A stretch of DNA of 64,000 nucleotides from contig NZ_FNZQ01000001.1 in the NCBI RefSeq assembly GCF_900109285.1, positions 463,001 to 527,000 on the forward strand, given 5' to 3'. The notes under the pieces were generated by a model. It was given only the letters and a program-made list of their open reading frames with translations. It did no database searches and was not told where the DNA came from. Made by a program: the position numbers and the translations under genes. Origin of the DNA: Jannaschia helgolandensis (GTDB taxonomy: Bacteria; Pseudomonadota; Alphaproteobacteria; Rhodobacterales; Rhodobacteraceae). The number at the start of each line of letters is the position of its first letter. Within the stretch, counting starts at the first letter, position 1. This document shows, in pieces, positions 16,425-28,324 of the stretch.

Positions 16425-18575
16425 ATGCCTGACCGACGCCATCCTGCAGGACGATGCACTTCCATGACAGCTCAGACCCCGATTTCCACCGCTACTCTGC
16501 CATCGCGGGACGATGAGGTCGATTTGGTAAGTATCCTGAAACTGCTCTGGCGGGGGCGGTGGTGGATCGTCGGGGCGACCACGATCTCGCTGTCCCTCGG
16601 TGCGATCTATGCGTTTTGGATTGCGGTCCCGGTCTACACTGCCTCCTCCACCGTCGCTCTGGACAGTCGCGAAGGCAATGTCATCGAGTTCGAAAGCGTC
16701 GTGTCCGGCCTCTCGTCGGATATCTCCACGATCAATACCGAGATCGAAGTCATGCGATCGCGCGACCTGATCGGGAAACTGGTGCGCGATCTGAACCTGA
16801 CAGCCGACCCCGAGTTCAACCGCGCCCTGCGCCCGCCCACATTTTCACTGCGCGACTGGCTCGCGGACCTTGCCGGGGCGGGGTCCGAGCGTTCTCCCGC
16901 CATTGCAACTGACCAACAGATTCTCGACCGGGCGATCAACGCCGTACTGGCAGCAACATCAGTGACAAACCTGCGCAATAGTCTCGTATTTCAGGTCACT
17001 GCCCGGACCGAAAACGCGGTGAAATCAGCACAGATCGCGAACCTGTTGGCCGAGATCTATATTCGGGATCAGATCGAGGTAAAGTTCGACGCCACTGCGC
17101 AGGCCACCCTATGGCTGGGGCAACGGGTGGCCGATCTGGGCCTGGAATTGCAAGTGGCGCAATCGGATTTGCAGGCCTTCACGGCCAGCGCCGACCTTGT
17201 CACCCCAGCCGAAGTCGCGGGCCTGAATCGACAGATTTCGGACATACGATCCCGACTTGCCTCGACGCGCGCCCAGATCGACACCGACGTCGGCCGGGCC
17301 GATATGCTGGCTGATGCGCTGGCGGCGGAAGACTGGCCCCGGCTGGCCAGCCTGACCGGGGACCGCATACTCGACCGTTTACTGGCGCTGCCCGACGATG
17401 ACAGCAAGGCTACGGCATTGCGCGCACGCGGCGAACAGCTGGCCAACATCGCCACCCGGTCCGAAAGGCGCGGAACGGCCCAGATCGCTGCGCTGACCAC
17501 ATCGCTGGCGGAGTTGGAGGCGCAGATCAACGCCCAGTCCGAGGGGCTTGTCGAATTCCAGGGGTTGGAACGGAAGGTAGAGCAGGCCCGTGTCCTGTTT
17601 GAATATTTCCAGAACCGCCTGCGCGAAACGACCGTGCAGCAGGGCATCCAGCAGGCCGATGCCCGTCTTCTGTCCCGCGCTGTCGTGCCAGGCGAGCCGT
17701 CCGAGCCGCGCAGGCCGGTCATTCTGGCGCTTGCTGCAATGCTGGGACTGATGGCGGGTGCCGGTGGTGTTCTGCTGCGCGAGGTGCGCAACACCGGCGT
17801 CCAGTCGGCCAACGATCTGGAGGCACTGACCGGTATCGTCGTCATGGGTCAATTGCCGATGATTGGCACAAAATCCAGCCGGGAGATGATCGAATACCTG
17901 TCACAGAAACCGAATTCCCGGTTGGCCGAGTCTTTTCGCAACCTGCGCACTTCTGTGATGCTTTCGAACCTTGATCGACCGCCGCAGATCATCATGTCTA
18001 CCTCTTCCCTGCCGAACGAGGGGAAGACGACACAATCCTTGGCGCTGGCGCAAAACTTCGCAGGTATGGGCAAGTCGATCCTGCTGATCGAGTGCGACAT
18101 CCGCCGCCGGATTTTCGGATCGGAACTGGGGTTCAGGGACGAGATTGGCCTGCTCTCTGTCCTGTCGGGCGAGGTCATGCTGGCAGATGCGGTGCAGCGC
18201 GATCCTCAGTTGGGCGCAGTTGACGTTCTGGTCGGCGACAGTGGCACATCGAATCCCGTCGACATATTTTCGTCAGACACCTTTCGGGCGTTCCTGACGG
18301 ACGCGCGCACTGTCTACGATATCATCATCATCGACACGCCCCCCGTGCTGGCCGTGCCGGACAGCCGCGTCATCGCACAGCATGCGGACGCCATTCTCTA
18401 TGCGGTGAAGTGGAATTCGACACCCCGAACAGCGGTGCGCGAAGGGATGCGCCTGCTCGAAACGGTGAATGCCAGGATTTCTGGGCTTGTGCTGACCCAG
18501 GTCGATGTCAAGCGGATGGAGCGGTCCGGATACGGCGCATACGGCCAGTATGACAAAGGCTACTATTCCGACTGA
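16425..18575 (+). CDS. Polysaccharide co-polymerase / tyrosine autokinase (Wzc/ExoP-like)
   Basis: About 716 residues. An N-terminal chain-length determinant (Wzz) domain with a first membrane helix near [19 protein letters not shown] is followed by a large periplasmic coiled-coil region, a second helix ([19 protein letters not shown]) and a BY-kinase domain. The kinase has a Walker A motif [10 protein letters not shown], Walker A' [10 protein letters not shown] and Walker [11 protein letters not shown]. The tail has a tyrosine cluster ([12 protein letters not shown]) for autophosphorylation. It controls polymer length and export with the OPX protein. The start at 16425 has AAGGGA nine bases upstream; ATG at 16464 is an alternative. 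Confidence 0.9.
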   Translation: MPDRRHPAGRCTSMTAQTPISTATLPSRDDEVDLVSILKLLWRGRWWIVGATTISLSLGAIYAFWIAVPVYTASSTVALDSREGNVIEFESVVSGLSSDISTINTEIEVMRSRDLIGKLVRDLNLTADPEFNRALRPPTFSLRDWLADLAGAGSERSPAIATDQQILDRAINAVLAATSVTNLRNSLVFQVTARTENAVKSAQIANLLAEIYIRDQIEVKFDATAQATLWLGQRVADLGLELQVAQSDLQAFTASADLVTPAEVAGLNRQISDIRSRLASTRAQIDTDVGRADMLADALAAEDWPRLASLTGDRILDRLLALPDDDSKATALRARGEQLANIATRSERRGTAQIAALTTSLAELEAQINAQSEGLVEFQGLERKVEQARVLFEYFQNRLRETTVQQGIQQADARLLSRAVVPGEPSEPRRPVILALAAMLGLMAGAGGVLLREVRNTGVQSANDLEALTGIVVMGQLPMIGTKSSREMIEYLSQKPNSRLAESFRNLRTSVMLSNLDRPPQIIMSTSSLPNEGKTTQSLALAQNFAGMGKSILLIECDIRRRIFGSELGFRDEIGLLSVLSGEVMLADAVQRDPQLGAVDVLVGDSGTSNPVDIFSSDTFRAFLTDARTVYDIIIIDTPPVLAVPDSRVIAQHADAILYAVKWNSTPRTAVREGMRLLETVNARISGLVLTQVDVKRMERSGYGAYGQYDKGYYSD

Positions 18576-18798
18576 CGCACGGCCTGACTGCCAAGAACAT
18601 CACCGGCAATCCCGATCAGACATTGATACAGTGGCGCAAACGTTTTGTGTCGCAGACTGTTCCGCAAAGACGCGACCACGTTTGTCACAGGACAAGGCCG
18701 ACAAGCCATCGCCGCAGGATCAGGCGGCGGGTCACAGTCGATTCCAACAGTTGTCAGTTACAAAACCAATAAATACCCTGTGGCAAAGGGAGATCATC

Positions 18799-20154
18799 AT
18801 GACCGAATATCCCAAGCCCCGAACCCTGCGAGCCGGGCCGGTCGATAGGACCCGCTCCTATATGCCCGGCTTCAGCAACGATTTCGAGACCGAGGCCCTG
18901 CCCGGTGCGCTGCCGCAGGGGCGCAACAGCCCGCAAAAAGCGAACTACGGCTTGTACGGAGAACAACTTTCCGGAACTGCCTTCACCGCGCCCAGCCACC
19001 AGAACGAGCGGACGTGGTGCTATCGCATCCGCCCGTCGGTCAAGCACACGCATCGGTTTGCCAAGATCGACCTGCCATACTGGAAATCCGCCCCTCTGGT
19101 CGATCCCGATATCGTCAGTCTGGGGCAATATCGCTGGGACCCTGTGCCCCATGCCGACACACCGCTAACCTGGCTGACGGGCATGCGGACGATGACGACG
19201 GCTGGCGATGTGAACACGCAGGTCGGCATGGCGAGCCATATTTATCTGGTGACCGAATCGATGGTCGACGCTTATTTCTATTCCTCCGATTCCGAGCTTT
19301 TGGTCGTGCCGCAGGAGGGCCGCCTGCGCTTCTGCACCGAGTTGGGCGTGATCGACCTGGAGCCGCAGGAGATCGCCATCCTGCCACGCGGTCTGGTCTA
19401 TCGCGTCGAAGTGCCGGACGGCCCGGCGCGCGGATTCGTCTGCGAAAACTATGGCCAGAAATTCGCCCTGCCGGGGCGCGGGCCCATCGGCGCGAACTGC
19501 ATGGCGAACCGGCGTGACTTCAAGACGCCCGTTGCGGCCTTCGAAGACCGCGACGCGCCCAGCACCGTCACGGTAAAATGGGCCGGCCAGTTTCATGAAA
19601 CGGAGATCGGGCATTCGCCGCTGGACGTCGTTGCGTGGCACGGCAACTATGCGCCCTGCAAATACGACCTGCGGACCTATTGCCCGATCGGCGCGGTACT
19701 GTTCGACCACCCGGACCCGTCGATCTTCACCGTGCTGACCGCGCCATCCGGCATCGAGGGGACGGCCAATATCGACTTCGTCCTGTTTCGCGACCGCTGG
19801 ATGGTGGCAGAAGATACCTTCCGCCCGCCATGGTACCACAAGAACGTCATGTCAGAACTGATGGGCAATATCTTCGGCATATACGATGCGAAGCCCAGGG
19901 GCTTCGTCCCCGGCGGCATGTCCCTGCACAACATGATGCTGCCGCACGGACCGGACAAAGCCGCGTTTGAGGGGGCATCGAATGCGGACCTGAAGGCGGA
20001 GAAGCTGGAAAATACGATGTCCTTCATGTTCGAGACACGCTTTCCGCAGCATTTGACGCCCTTCGCCGCACAGGAAGCGCCATTGCAGGACGACTACATC
20101 GATTGCTGGGCCGATCTGGAGAAGAAGTTCGATGGCACACCGGGGGTCAAATGA
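18799..20154 (+). CDS. hmgA: Homogentisate 1,2-dioxygenase
   Basis: A 451-residue enzyme that opens the ring of homogentisate to maleylacetoacetate in tyrosine and phenylalanine breakdown. [20 protein letters not shown] and [14 protein letters not shown] are family signatures. The iron ligands His347, Glu353 and His383 have the same spacing as H335, E341 and H371 of the human enzyme. The ATG at 18799 follows AAAGGGAG by seven bases, which rules out the longer open frame upstream. Its stop overlaps the start of the fumarylacetoacetase gene. The 223 bases before it hold no gene and presumably its promoter. No maleylacetoacetate isomerase gene is adjacent. Confidence 0.95.
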   Translation: MTEYPKPRTLRAGPVDRTRSYMPGFSNDFETEALPGALPQGRNSPQKANYGLYGEQLSGTAFTAPSHQNERTWCYRIRPSVKHTHRFAKIDLPYWKSAPLVDPDIVSLGQYRWDPVPHADTPLTWLTGMRTMTTAGDVNTQVGMASHIYLVTESMVDAYFYSSDSELLVVPQEGRLRFCTELGVIDLEPQEIAILPRGLVYRVEVPDGPARGFVCENYGQKFALPGRGPIGANCMANRRDFKTPVAAFEDRDAPSTVTVKWAGQFHETEIGHSPLDVVAWHGNYAPCKYDLRTYCPIGAVLFDHPDPSIFTVLTAPSGIEGTANIDFVLFRDRWMVAEDTFRPPWYHKNVMSELMGNIFGIYDAKPRGFVPGGMSLHNMMLPHGPDKAAFEGASNADLKAEKLENTMSFMFETRFPQHLTPFAAQEAPLQDDYIDCWADLEKKFDGTPGVK

Positions 20155-21104
20155 TCCTCGCGTCCTATCCCATGCGACGGGACGGGCAATTACGGATCGT
20201 TTCGCCAGACCGAAAGACCAGCACCCGGATGAAGCGGCATTCTTTCATCGAGATGATGGAGTACGGTATTGACGAGCCGGATGGCCCGCCGGAGCCGTTC
20301 GATATTGCCCGTTGCACCGCCCCCCTGCCCCGCGCGCATCAGTTTCTCGACGGATCGGCCTACGTCAATCACGTCGAACTTGTCCGAAAGGCGCGCGGTG
20401 CGCCGATGCCCGCTAGGTTCTGGACTGATCCGCTGATGTATCAGGGCTGTTCCGATCCTTTTCTCGGACCGATGTCCCCGATTGTCGGCGATCCGGCTTG
20501 GGGTATCGACTTCGAAGCCGAAGTGGCGGTCATCGTGGCCGACGTCGACATGGGGGCGACAGTGGATGAGGCGCGTCAGGCGATCCGGTGGGTGATGCTT
20601 TTGAACGACGTCTCCCTGCGAAACCTGATCCCGGACGAACTGGCCAAGGGATTCGGCTTCGTTCAGTCCAAACCGCCCTCTGCCCTTGCCCCGCTGGCCA
20701 GAAGTGTCGACGACGTGACAGGATGGGACGGTGACCGCCTTCATGCCACGATGTGCGTCGATCTGAACGGTATGCCATTCGGGCGAACCGATGCCGGACA
20801 GGACATGACATTTGGCTTCCCGCAACTGATTGCCCACGCCGCCAGAACCCGACCGCTGCGTGCGGGCACAGTGATCGGCTCCGGCACGGTCTCGAACAAG
20901 CTTGATGACGGGCCGGCGCGAACCGTCACTCAGGGCGGTGTCGGCTATTCCTGCATTGCCGAGCACCGGATGATCGAAACCATCGAAACCGGCGCGCCGG
21001 TCACACCCTTCCTGCAACCCGGCGATGACGTCCAGATCTGGATGGAAGACGCATTTGGCAATGACCTGTTCGGGCGCATTTCACAAAAAGTCCAGATGCC
21101 CTGA
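20151..21104 (+). CDS. Fumarylacetoacetate hydrolase family protein (fumarylacetoacetase)
   Basis: A 317-residue FAH-fold hydrolase. The catalytic core has [14 protein letters not shown], with acidic metal ligands, [25 protein letters not shown] and the C-terminal [11 protein letters not shown]. Coupling to hmgA (ATGA overlap at 20151-20154) makes cleavage of fumarylacetoacetate to fumarate and acetoacetate the likely reaction. The ATG at 20151 is preferred over one at 20103 inside hmgA. Confidence 0.9.
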   Translation: MILASYPMRRDGQLRIVSPDRKTSTRMKRHSFIEMMEYGIDEPDGPPEPFDIARCTAPLPRAHQFLDGSAYVNHVELVRKARGAPMPARFWTDPLMYQGCSDPFLGPMSPIVGDPAWGIDFEAEVAVIVADVDMGATVDEARQAIRWVMLLNDVSLRNLIPDELAKGFGFVQSKPPSALAPLARSVDDVTGWDGDRLHATMCVDLNGMPFGRTDAGQDMTFGFPQLIAHAARTRPLRAGTVIGSGTVSNKLDDGPARTVTQGGVGYSCIAEHRMIETIETGAPVTPFLQPGDDVQIWMEDAFGNDLFGRISQKVQMP

Positions 21105-21336
21105 GCCGACCTTCCGCCACGACCGGGAACTGGACCGAGAAGAAGATCGCGTCGATCAAATCGGTCCCGATCTATAGGCGTTCACCGCCGGATACGACAC
21201 GAATTCCGGCGTCGTCACCGGCAACAACAAGTCAGCCATGCTGATCGGTACCGTCCCGCACTCCGCGTTACAGCTCGCAGGGGACGTTGCCGCACCCGAA
21301 GACCCGGCATAGGGTCTGACCAACGGAGGAGCTACC

Positions 21337-22515
21337 ATGACCAATCCCGCCACCCCCCAGATCGTCGGCTGGGCGCACAGCAAGTTCGGCAAGGCCCCCG
21401 AAGGCGATGTCGAGCAATTGATCGCAAGCACCGTTCCCGAAGCGCTGGACCACGCGGGTATCACCGCAAGCGACGTTGATGGCATCTTCGTCGGCGTCTA
21501 CAACAACGGCTTTTCCCGGCAGGCGTTCGAGGGCGCGCTGGTCGGCATGGCTGTGCCCGAACTGGCATACGTGCCGTCGGTGCACCTGGAAAACGCCTGC
21601 GCCACCGGGTCCGCCGCGCTCTATGCCGCACTGGATTTCATTGCTGCGGGGCGGGGCCGCATCGCGCTGGTCGTGGGTGCCGAAAAGATGAGCGCGACAC
21701 CGGGCGTCGAGGTCGGCGACATCCTCCTGACCGCCGCCTATCGCGCCGAAGAAGGCGAGATCGATGGCGGGTTTGCCGGCGTCTTCGGCCAGATCGCGAA
21801 CCGTTATTTCCAAGCGCATGGCGACCAGTCGCGCGAACTGGCGATGATCGCGGCCAAGAACCACACGAACGGCGCGCGGAATCCATTCGCCCACATGCAG
21901 AAAGATCTGGGCGTCGACTTCTGCAATACCGTCAGCGACCGCAATCCGATCGTCGCGGGGCCGCTACGGCGCACTGACTGCTCGCTCGTTTCCGACGGGG
22001 CCGCCGTCCTTGTCGTGGCGCACCCGGACGTGGCCGCCGACATGCGCCGTGCCATCGGCTTCCGCGCCCGCAATCAGGTCAACGATGTTCTGGCCCTGTC
22101 ACGGCGGGACCCGACCGAATTTGCGGGCGCGCGCGGAGCCTGGGCCAAGTCGCTGGATGAGGCGGGGCTGACGCTGGACGACCTGAGCCTCGTGGAAACC
22201 CACGACTGCTTCACCATCGCCGAATTGCTGGAATACGAGGCCATGGGCCTTGCACCCCGCGGCCAGGGCGGGCGGGTGATCCGCGACGGCATCACCACGC
22301 GCGACGGCAAGCTGCCCGTGAACCTGTCGGGTGGGTTGAAATCGCGAGGTCATCCGCTGGGCGCGACCGGCGTTTCACAGCACGTGATGGCCGCAATGCA
22401 ACTGGCCGGTGACGCGGGCGACATGCAATTGGACGGTGCTGCGCTGGCGGGTGTGTTCAACATGGGCGGCGCTGCCGTGGCCAATTACGTCTCGATCCTG
22501 GAACGCGTGAAATGA
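21337..22515 (+). CDS. Thiolase-family acetyl-CoA acetyltransferase (SCP-x-like)
   Basis: A 392-residue thiolase of the SCP-x-like, non-canonical branch. The nucleophile cysteine lies in HLENACATGSAALYAALDF, the HDCF motif in SLVETHDCFTIAELLEYE, and the second histidine in GGLKSRGHPLGATG. Probable role: thiolytic cleavage of 3-ketoacyl-CoA from a branched, aromatic or sterol-type side chain. GGAGGA precedes the ATG. It is coupled to the acyl-CoA synthetase gene by ATGA at 22512-22515. The substrate cannot be identified from the context. Confidence 0.88.
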   Translation: MTNPATPQIVGWAHSKFGKAPEGDVEQLIASTVPEALDHAGITASDVDGIFVGVYNNGFSRQAFEGALVGMAVPELAYVPSVHLENACATGSAALYAALDFIAAGRGRIALVVGAEKMSATPGVEVGDILLTAAYRAEEGEIDGGFAGVFGQIANRYFQAHGDQSRELAMIAAKNHTNGARNPFAHMQKDLGVDFCNTVSDRNPIVAGPLRRTDCSLVSDGAAVLVVAHPDVAADMRRAIGFRARNQVNDVLALSRRDPTEFAGARGAWAKSLDEAGLTLDDLSLVETHDCFTIAELLEYEAMGLAPRGQGGRVIRDGITTRDGKLPVNLSGGLKSRGHPLGATGVSQHVMAAMQLAGDAGDMQLDGAALAGVFNMGGAAVANYVSILERVK

Positions 22516-24122
22516 CGGAAACCGGGAATCGCGATCCTCGCCTGCCCTGGACGACCCGCACCACGAACCTCGCGCATTTCCTGACGCGCAATGCCCGTCG
22601 TCTGGGTGACCGTCCCGCGATCATCGATGCCCGTGGCACACTGACCTGGTCCGAATTGGACACCCGCGTCAGCGCGTTGGCCGCCGCGATGCGCGACCGG
22701 TTCGGAATCAAGGCCGGCGACCGCGTTCTGGTTCAGTCCCCCAACAACCGCGAAATCACCGAGACGATGCTGGCCTGCTGGCGGTTGGGCGCGGTCTGGG
22801 TGCCCTCGAACTACCGCCAGCGCCCGGACGAGGTCGCCTATCTGGCCCAAAAATCCGATGTCGCGCTGATGTTCTGCGAACAGGATTTCCCCGACCACGC
22901 GACCGTATGCGTCGAGGCCGCACACAAGCTGACCGAGGTCGTCTGCATCGGGCAGGGGTTCGGCACACCCTATGATGACTTGATCGCCGCGCATGACGGC
23001 ATGCCTGTCAGCAATGCCGATATGGACCGCGATGCCCCCTGTTGGCTGTTCTTCACCTCCGGTTCGACCGGGCGACCCAAGGCCGTCGTCCTGACCCACG
23101 GCCAGTTGACCTTCACAACGCTCAACCACCTGAACGACCTTATGCCCGGCACTGGTCCCGATGACGTCAGCCTTGTGGTCGCGCCGCTGTCGCATGGTGC
23201 GGGAATGCACCAACTCGTTAACATCGCGGCGGGTGCCGTGTCCGTCCTGCTGCCGCCCGGTCGCTTCGACCCTGCCGTCGCGTGGCGTCTGGTTCAGGAC
23301 CACGGTGTCACGAACATGTTCACCGTGCCGACCATTGTGAAGATGCTGACCGAACACCCCTCCGTCGATCAGTTCGACCATTCCAGCCTGCGCTACATTA
23401 TCTATGCGGGTGCGCCGATGTACCGCGAGGATCAGAAACATGCGCTGGGCAAACTGGGTCGCGTTCTGGTCCAGTATTTCGGACTGGGCGAGGTCACCGG
23501 CGCGATCACTGTTCTGCCGCCGCACGATCACCACATCAATGACGGCCCCGAAGCCCGCGTCGGCACCTGCGGGTTTGAGAGGACCGGCCTGCACGTTACC
23601 ATCCAGAATGACAGCGGCGCACATTTGCCGCCCGGTCAGACGGGCGAAATCTGCGTTGCCGGGCCAGCGGTCTGCGCCGGATATTACATGGATGATGCAG
23701 CCAACACGAAGGCCTTCCGCGACGGCTGGTTCCTGACTGGCGATCTGGGTCACATGGAAGCCGAAGGCTATCTTTTCATCACCGGGCGGTCGTCGGACAT
23801 GTACATCTCGGGCGGATCGAACGTGTATCCGCGCGAAATCGAGGAGCTGATGCTGACCCATCCCGCCCTGTCCGAAGTCGCGATCCTTGGCGTGCCGCAC
23901 AAGCAATGGGGCGAAGTCGGTCTGGCAGTCTGCGTCTGCGAGGCGGGCAAGTCGGTGACCGGCGACGAAATCACGGCGCTGCTGAAGGACAGCCTGGCGA
24001 AATACAAGCTGCCGCAGGAATATGTGTTCCTGGATGAGATGCCGAAGACCGGCTATGGCAAGATCACCAAGAAACTCGTGCGCGAAGCATTGGAAGCGCG
24101 CGGAGTCTTGCCCGCAAAATGA
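22512..24122 (+). CDS. Acyl-CoA synthetase (AMP-forming, ANL superfamily)
   Basis: A 536-residue ligase that activates a carboxylic acid with ATP and CoA. The P-loop motif is LFFTSGSTGRPKAVVLTH, the A5-type motif is VLVQYFGLGEVTGA, the hinge region carries WFLTGDLGHMEAEGYLFITG, and the C-terminal catalytic lysine lies in KTGYGKITKKLV. It is the middle gene of a three-gene operon (thiolase, ligase, PPC-domain protein) with four-base overlaps on both sides. The substrate is likely an aliphatic or aromatic acid feeding the neighbouring thiolase. Confidence 0.92.
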   Translation: MTETGNRDPRLPWTTRTTNLAHFLTRNARRLGDRPAIIDARGTLTWSELDTRVSALAAAMRDRFGIKAGDRVLVQSPNNREITETMLACWRLGAVWVPSNYRQRPDEVAYLAQKSDVALMFCEQDFPDHATVCVEAAHKLTEVVCIGQGFGTPYDDLIAAHDGMPVSNADMDRDAPCWLFFTSGSTGRPKAVVLTHGQLTFTTLNHLNDLMPGTGPDDVSLVVAPLSHGAGMHQLVNIAAGAVSVLLPPGRFDPAVAWRLVQDHGVTNMFTVPTIVKMLTEHPSVDQFDHSSLRYIIYAGAPMYREDQKHALGKLGRVLVQYFGLGEVTGAITVLPPHDHHINDGPEARVGTCGFERTGLHVTIQNDSGAHLPPGQTGEICVAGPAVCAGYYMDDAANTKAFRDGWFLTGDLGHMEAEGYLFITGRSSDMYISGGSNVYPREIEELMLTHPALSEVAILGVPHKQWGEVGLAVCVCEAGKSVTGDEITALLKDSLAKYKLPQEYVFLDEMPKTGYGKITKKLVREALEARGVLPAK

Positions 24123-24955
24123 CCCCATCCATCAGCCGCGATCTGATCCGTCACCCCGGTCCCAAACGCTCCGACCGCATTCTGTCCGCCCGCGGCACCG
24201 TGACGACGCGGACCGTGACATTACCGCGGGGTTCCGTGTTGATGCAGGCCGTGGCGCAGGCGATGGACGACGCCGGATGCGACAGTGGCGTGATGGTGCT
24301 GGATGGCCTGCGGATCGGACCCTATCGCTATGTCATGCCCGGCCCGTCGCACGACGCCGATCATGCCGCATGGTACAGTGCGCCGCGTGATGGCGGGTCC
24401 GGAAAAATCGTTTTCGGGACTGCCATTGTCGGACGGCGCGACGGTGCCTGGTGGCTGCATTGCCATGCGCGCTGGACGGATGGTGACGCGACCAGAATGG
24501 GTCATTTGCTGCCCGACGATGTGAAGCTGTCTGAAGACGCGCAGATCACTTTGCACGCTTTCAAGGGCGGCGCGTTCGAGGTGCTGCACGACGCCGAAAC
24601 CAACTTCTCGATCTTCCATGCGATGGGCGGGATGGCGGACGGCAACGCAGTGATTGCCAAAATCAATCCTCACGAGGATATCTCGAGCGCGCTGGAAACA
24701 CTGATCCACGGCGCCGGGTTCGCCCGCGCGAAAATCCACGGCATCGGCAGCTTGATCGGTGCAGTGTTCGACGGCGCACCGCCGATGACGTCGCCCATAT
24801 CCGAAGTGTTGATCCCGCCGGGCGCGATCTGGAATGGCGCGCTGCATCTGCCGATGGAATGTGTCGACCCGGACAACGGGCAATACGCGGGCCTTCTGAC
24901 GAAAGGCCGCGCGCCGGTCTGTGTGACGTTCGAAGTAATGATCGTTGCCACCTGA
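24119..24955 (+). CDS. PPC/DUF296-domain protein
   Basis: A 278-residue soluble protein. The segments LPRGSVLMQAVAQAMDDAGC, LHCHARWTDGD and the C-terminal VLIPPGAIWNGALHLPMECV fit the PPC (plants and prokaryotes conserved, DUF296) beta-alpha fold, apparently as two related halves. Function is unknown. In bacteria such proteins often sit, as here, beside CoA-ligase and thiolase genes, so a metabolic rather than DNA-binding role is plausible. It is coupled to the ligase gene by ATGA. Family assignment is moderate; the operon association is clear. Confidence 0.65.
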   Translation: MTPSISRDLIRHPGPKRSDRILSARGTVTTRTVTLPRGSVLMQAVAQAMDDAGCDSGVMVLDGLRIGPYRYVMPGPSHDADHAAWYSAPRDGGSGKIVFGTAIVGRRDGAWWLHCHARWTDGDATRMGHLLPDDVKLSEDAQITLHAFKGGAFEVLHDAETNFSIFHAMGGMADGNAVIAKINPHEDISSALETLIHGAGFARAKIHGIGSLIGAVFDGAPPMTSPISEVLIPPGAIWNGALHLPMECVDPDNGQYAGLLTKGRAPVCVTFEVMIVAT

Positions 24956-24960
24956 TATGA

Positions 24961-24995
24961 AAACGCCGGACGAACCGCTTGGGTCCGTCCGGCGC
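24961..24995 (-). terminator. Intrinsic terminator of katG
   Basis: A perfect nine-pair stem (CGCCGGACG with CGTCCGGCG) around a 13-base loop, followed on the minus strand by TTTT. It lies about 20 bases after the katG stop codon. It may also limit transcription from the convergent PPC-domain gene, but only the minus strand has the T run. Confidence 0.8.
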
Positions 24996-25015
24996 GAAAG
25001 GCTTTGATCCGCAGA

Positions 25016-27349
<2,334 letters not shown>

Positions 27350-28240
27350 ATGGCGAACATTACCCTCAAACAGTTGCGCTATTTCGAGGCATTGGCCCGT
27401 CACACGCACTTCGGACATGCGGCAGAGGCCTCGGCCATCTCCCAGCCGGCCTTGTCCAGCCAGATCAAGGATCTGGAGGCGACGCTGGGAACGCAGTTGT
27501 TCGAGCGCAACCCCCGGCAGGTCCGGTTGACGTCCTTCGGCATCCGGTTCCGCGACCGGGTCCGCGATATCTTGCGCAGCGTGGATGAATTGGGCGATCT
27601 GGCCCGCGTATCGAAAGGTGCGTTATCGGGACGGCTGCGGATCGGGGTGATTCCCACCATTGCTCCTTACCTGCTGCCGACCCTCGTGCGCAGCCTGACC
27701 GCGACCTATCCCGACCTCGATCTCGATATCCGCGAAACGATCACCCCGCGTCTGATCGACGATATAGCGGACGGCCATCTGGATGCGGCCATTGTCGCTC
27801 TGCCGGTGTCTGAGCCTTCGCTGACCGAGGTCACGCTGTTCACCGAAGATTTCGTCCTCGTCCGCCCCGAGGCTGACGGCGACCGCCCGATGCCCGCCCC
27901 GGATCAATTACAGCATATGCGCCTGTTGCTGCTGGAAGAAGGCCATTGCTTCCGGGATCAGGCACTGTCGTTCTGCAAAATACCCACCGCGCGCACACGG
28001 CACGGGCTGGACGGATCGTCGCTGTCCACTTTGGTGCAGATGGTCGGCGCCGGGCTGGGCGTCACGCTGATCCCGGATATGGCGGTGCCGGTCGAAACCC
28101 GCTCGGCCCCGGTCGCCATTGGACGGTTTGCCGAGGTGCAGCCCAATCGAACCGTGGGCATGATTTGGCGCAAGACCACGCCGCTGGCCGATCATCTGCA
28201 CGAGATGTCTCAGGTCGTTCGACGTGCCGTCACCCCCTGA
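27350..28240 (+). CDS. oxyR: OxyR, peroxide-sensing LysR-family regulator
   Basis: A 296-residue LysR-type regulator. The N-terminal winged helix-turn-helix (LKQLRYFEALARHTHFGHAA; SQPALSSQIKDLEATLGTQL) is followed by the effector domain. Cys200 and Cys209 in EEGHCFRDQALSFCK correspond exactly in spacing to the redox pair Cys199 and Cys208 of E. coli OxyR, so it can form the sensing disulfide. It lies divergent from katG with 123 bases between. Probable role: activation of katG and repression of itself. Confidence 0.95.
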   Translation: MANITLKQLRYFEALARHTHFGHAAEASAISQPALSSQIKDLEATLGTQLFERNPRQVRLTSFGIRFRDRVRDILRSVDELGDLARVSKGALSGRLRIGVIPTIAPYLLPTLVRSLTATYPDLDLDIRETITPRLIDDIADGHLDAAIVALPVSEPSLTEVTLFTEDFVLVRPEADGDRPMPAPDQLQHMRLLLLEEGHCFRDQALSFCKIPTARTRHGLDGSSLSTLVQMVGAGLGVTLIPDMAVPVETRSAPVAIGRFAEVQPNRTVGMIWRKTTPLADHLHEMSQVVRRAVTP

Positions 28241-28324
28241 ACGCTGCCCTATACTTCTGGGCGTAATGGGCGTAGGGACCGGCGCTTGCCGCCCTGACCG
28301 CAGGGCAATCGAAAGGCCATCCCC

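Noticed and set aside
22485-24128. Long open frame antisense to the acyl-CoA synthetase gene
   Set aside because: The forward strand encodes a complete ligase with all motifs; the reverse translation has no recognisable feature.
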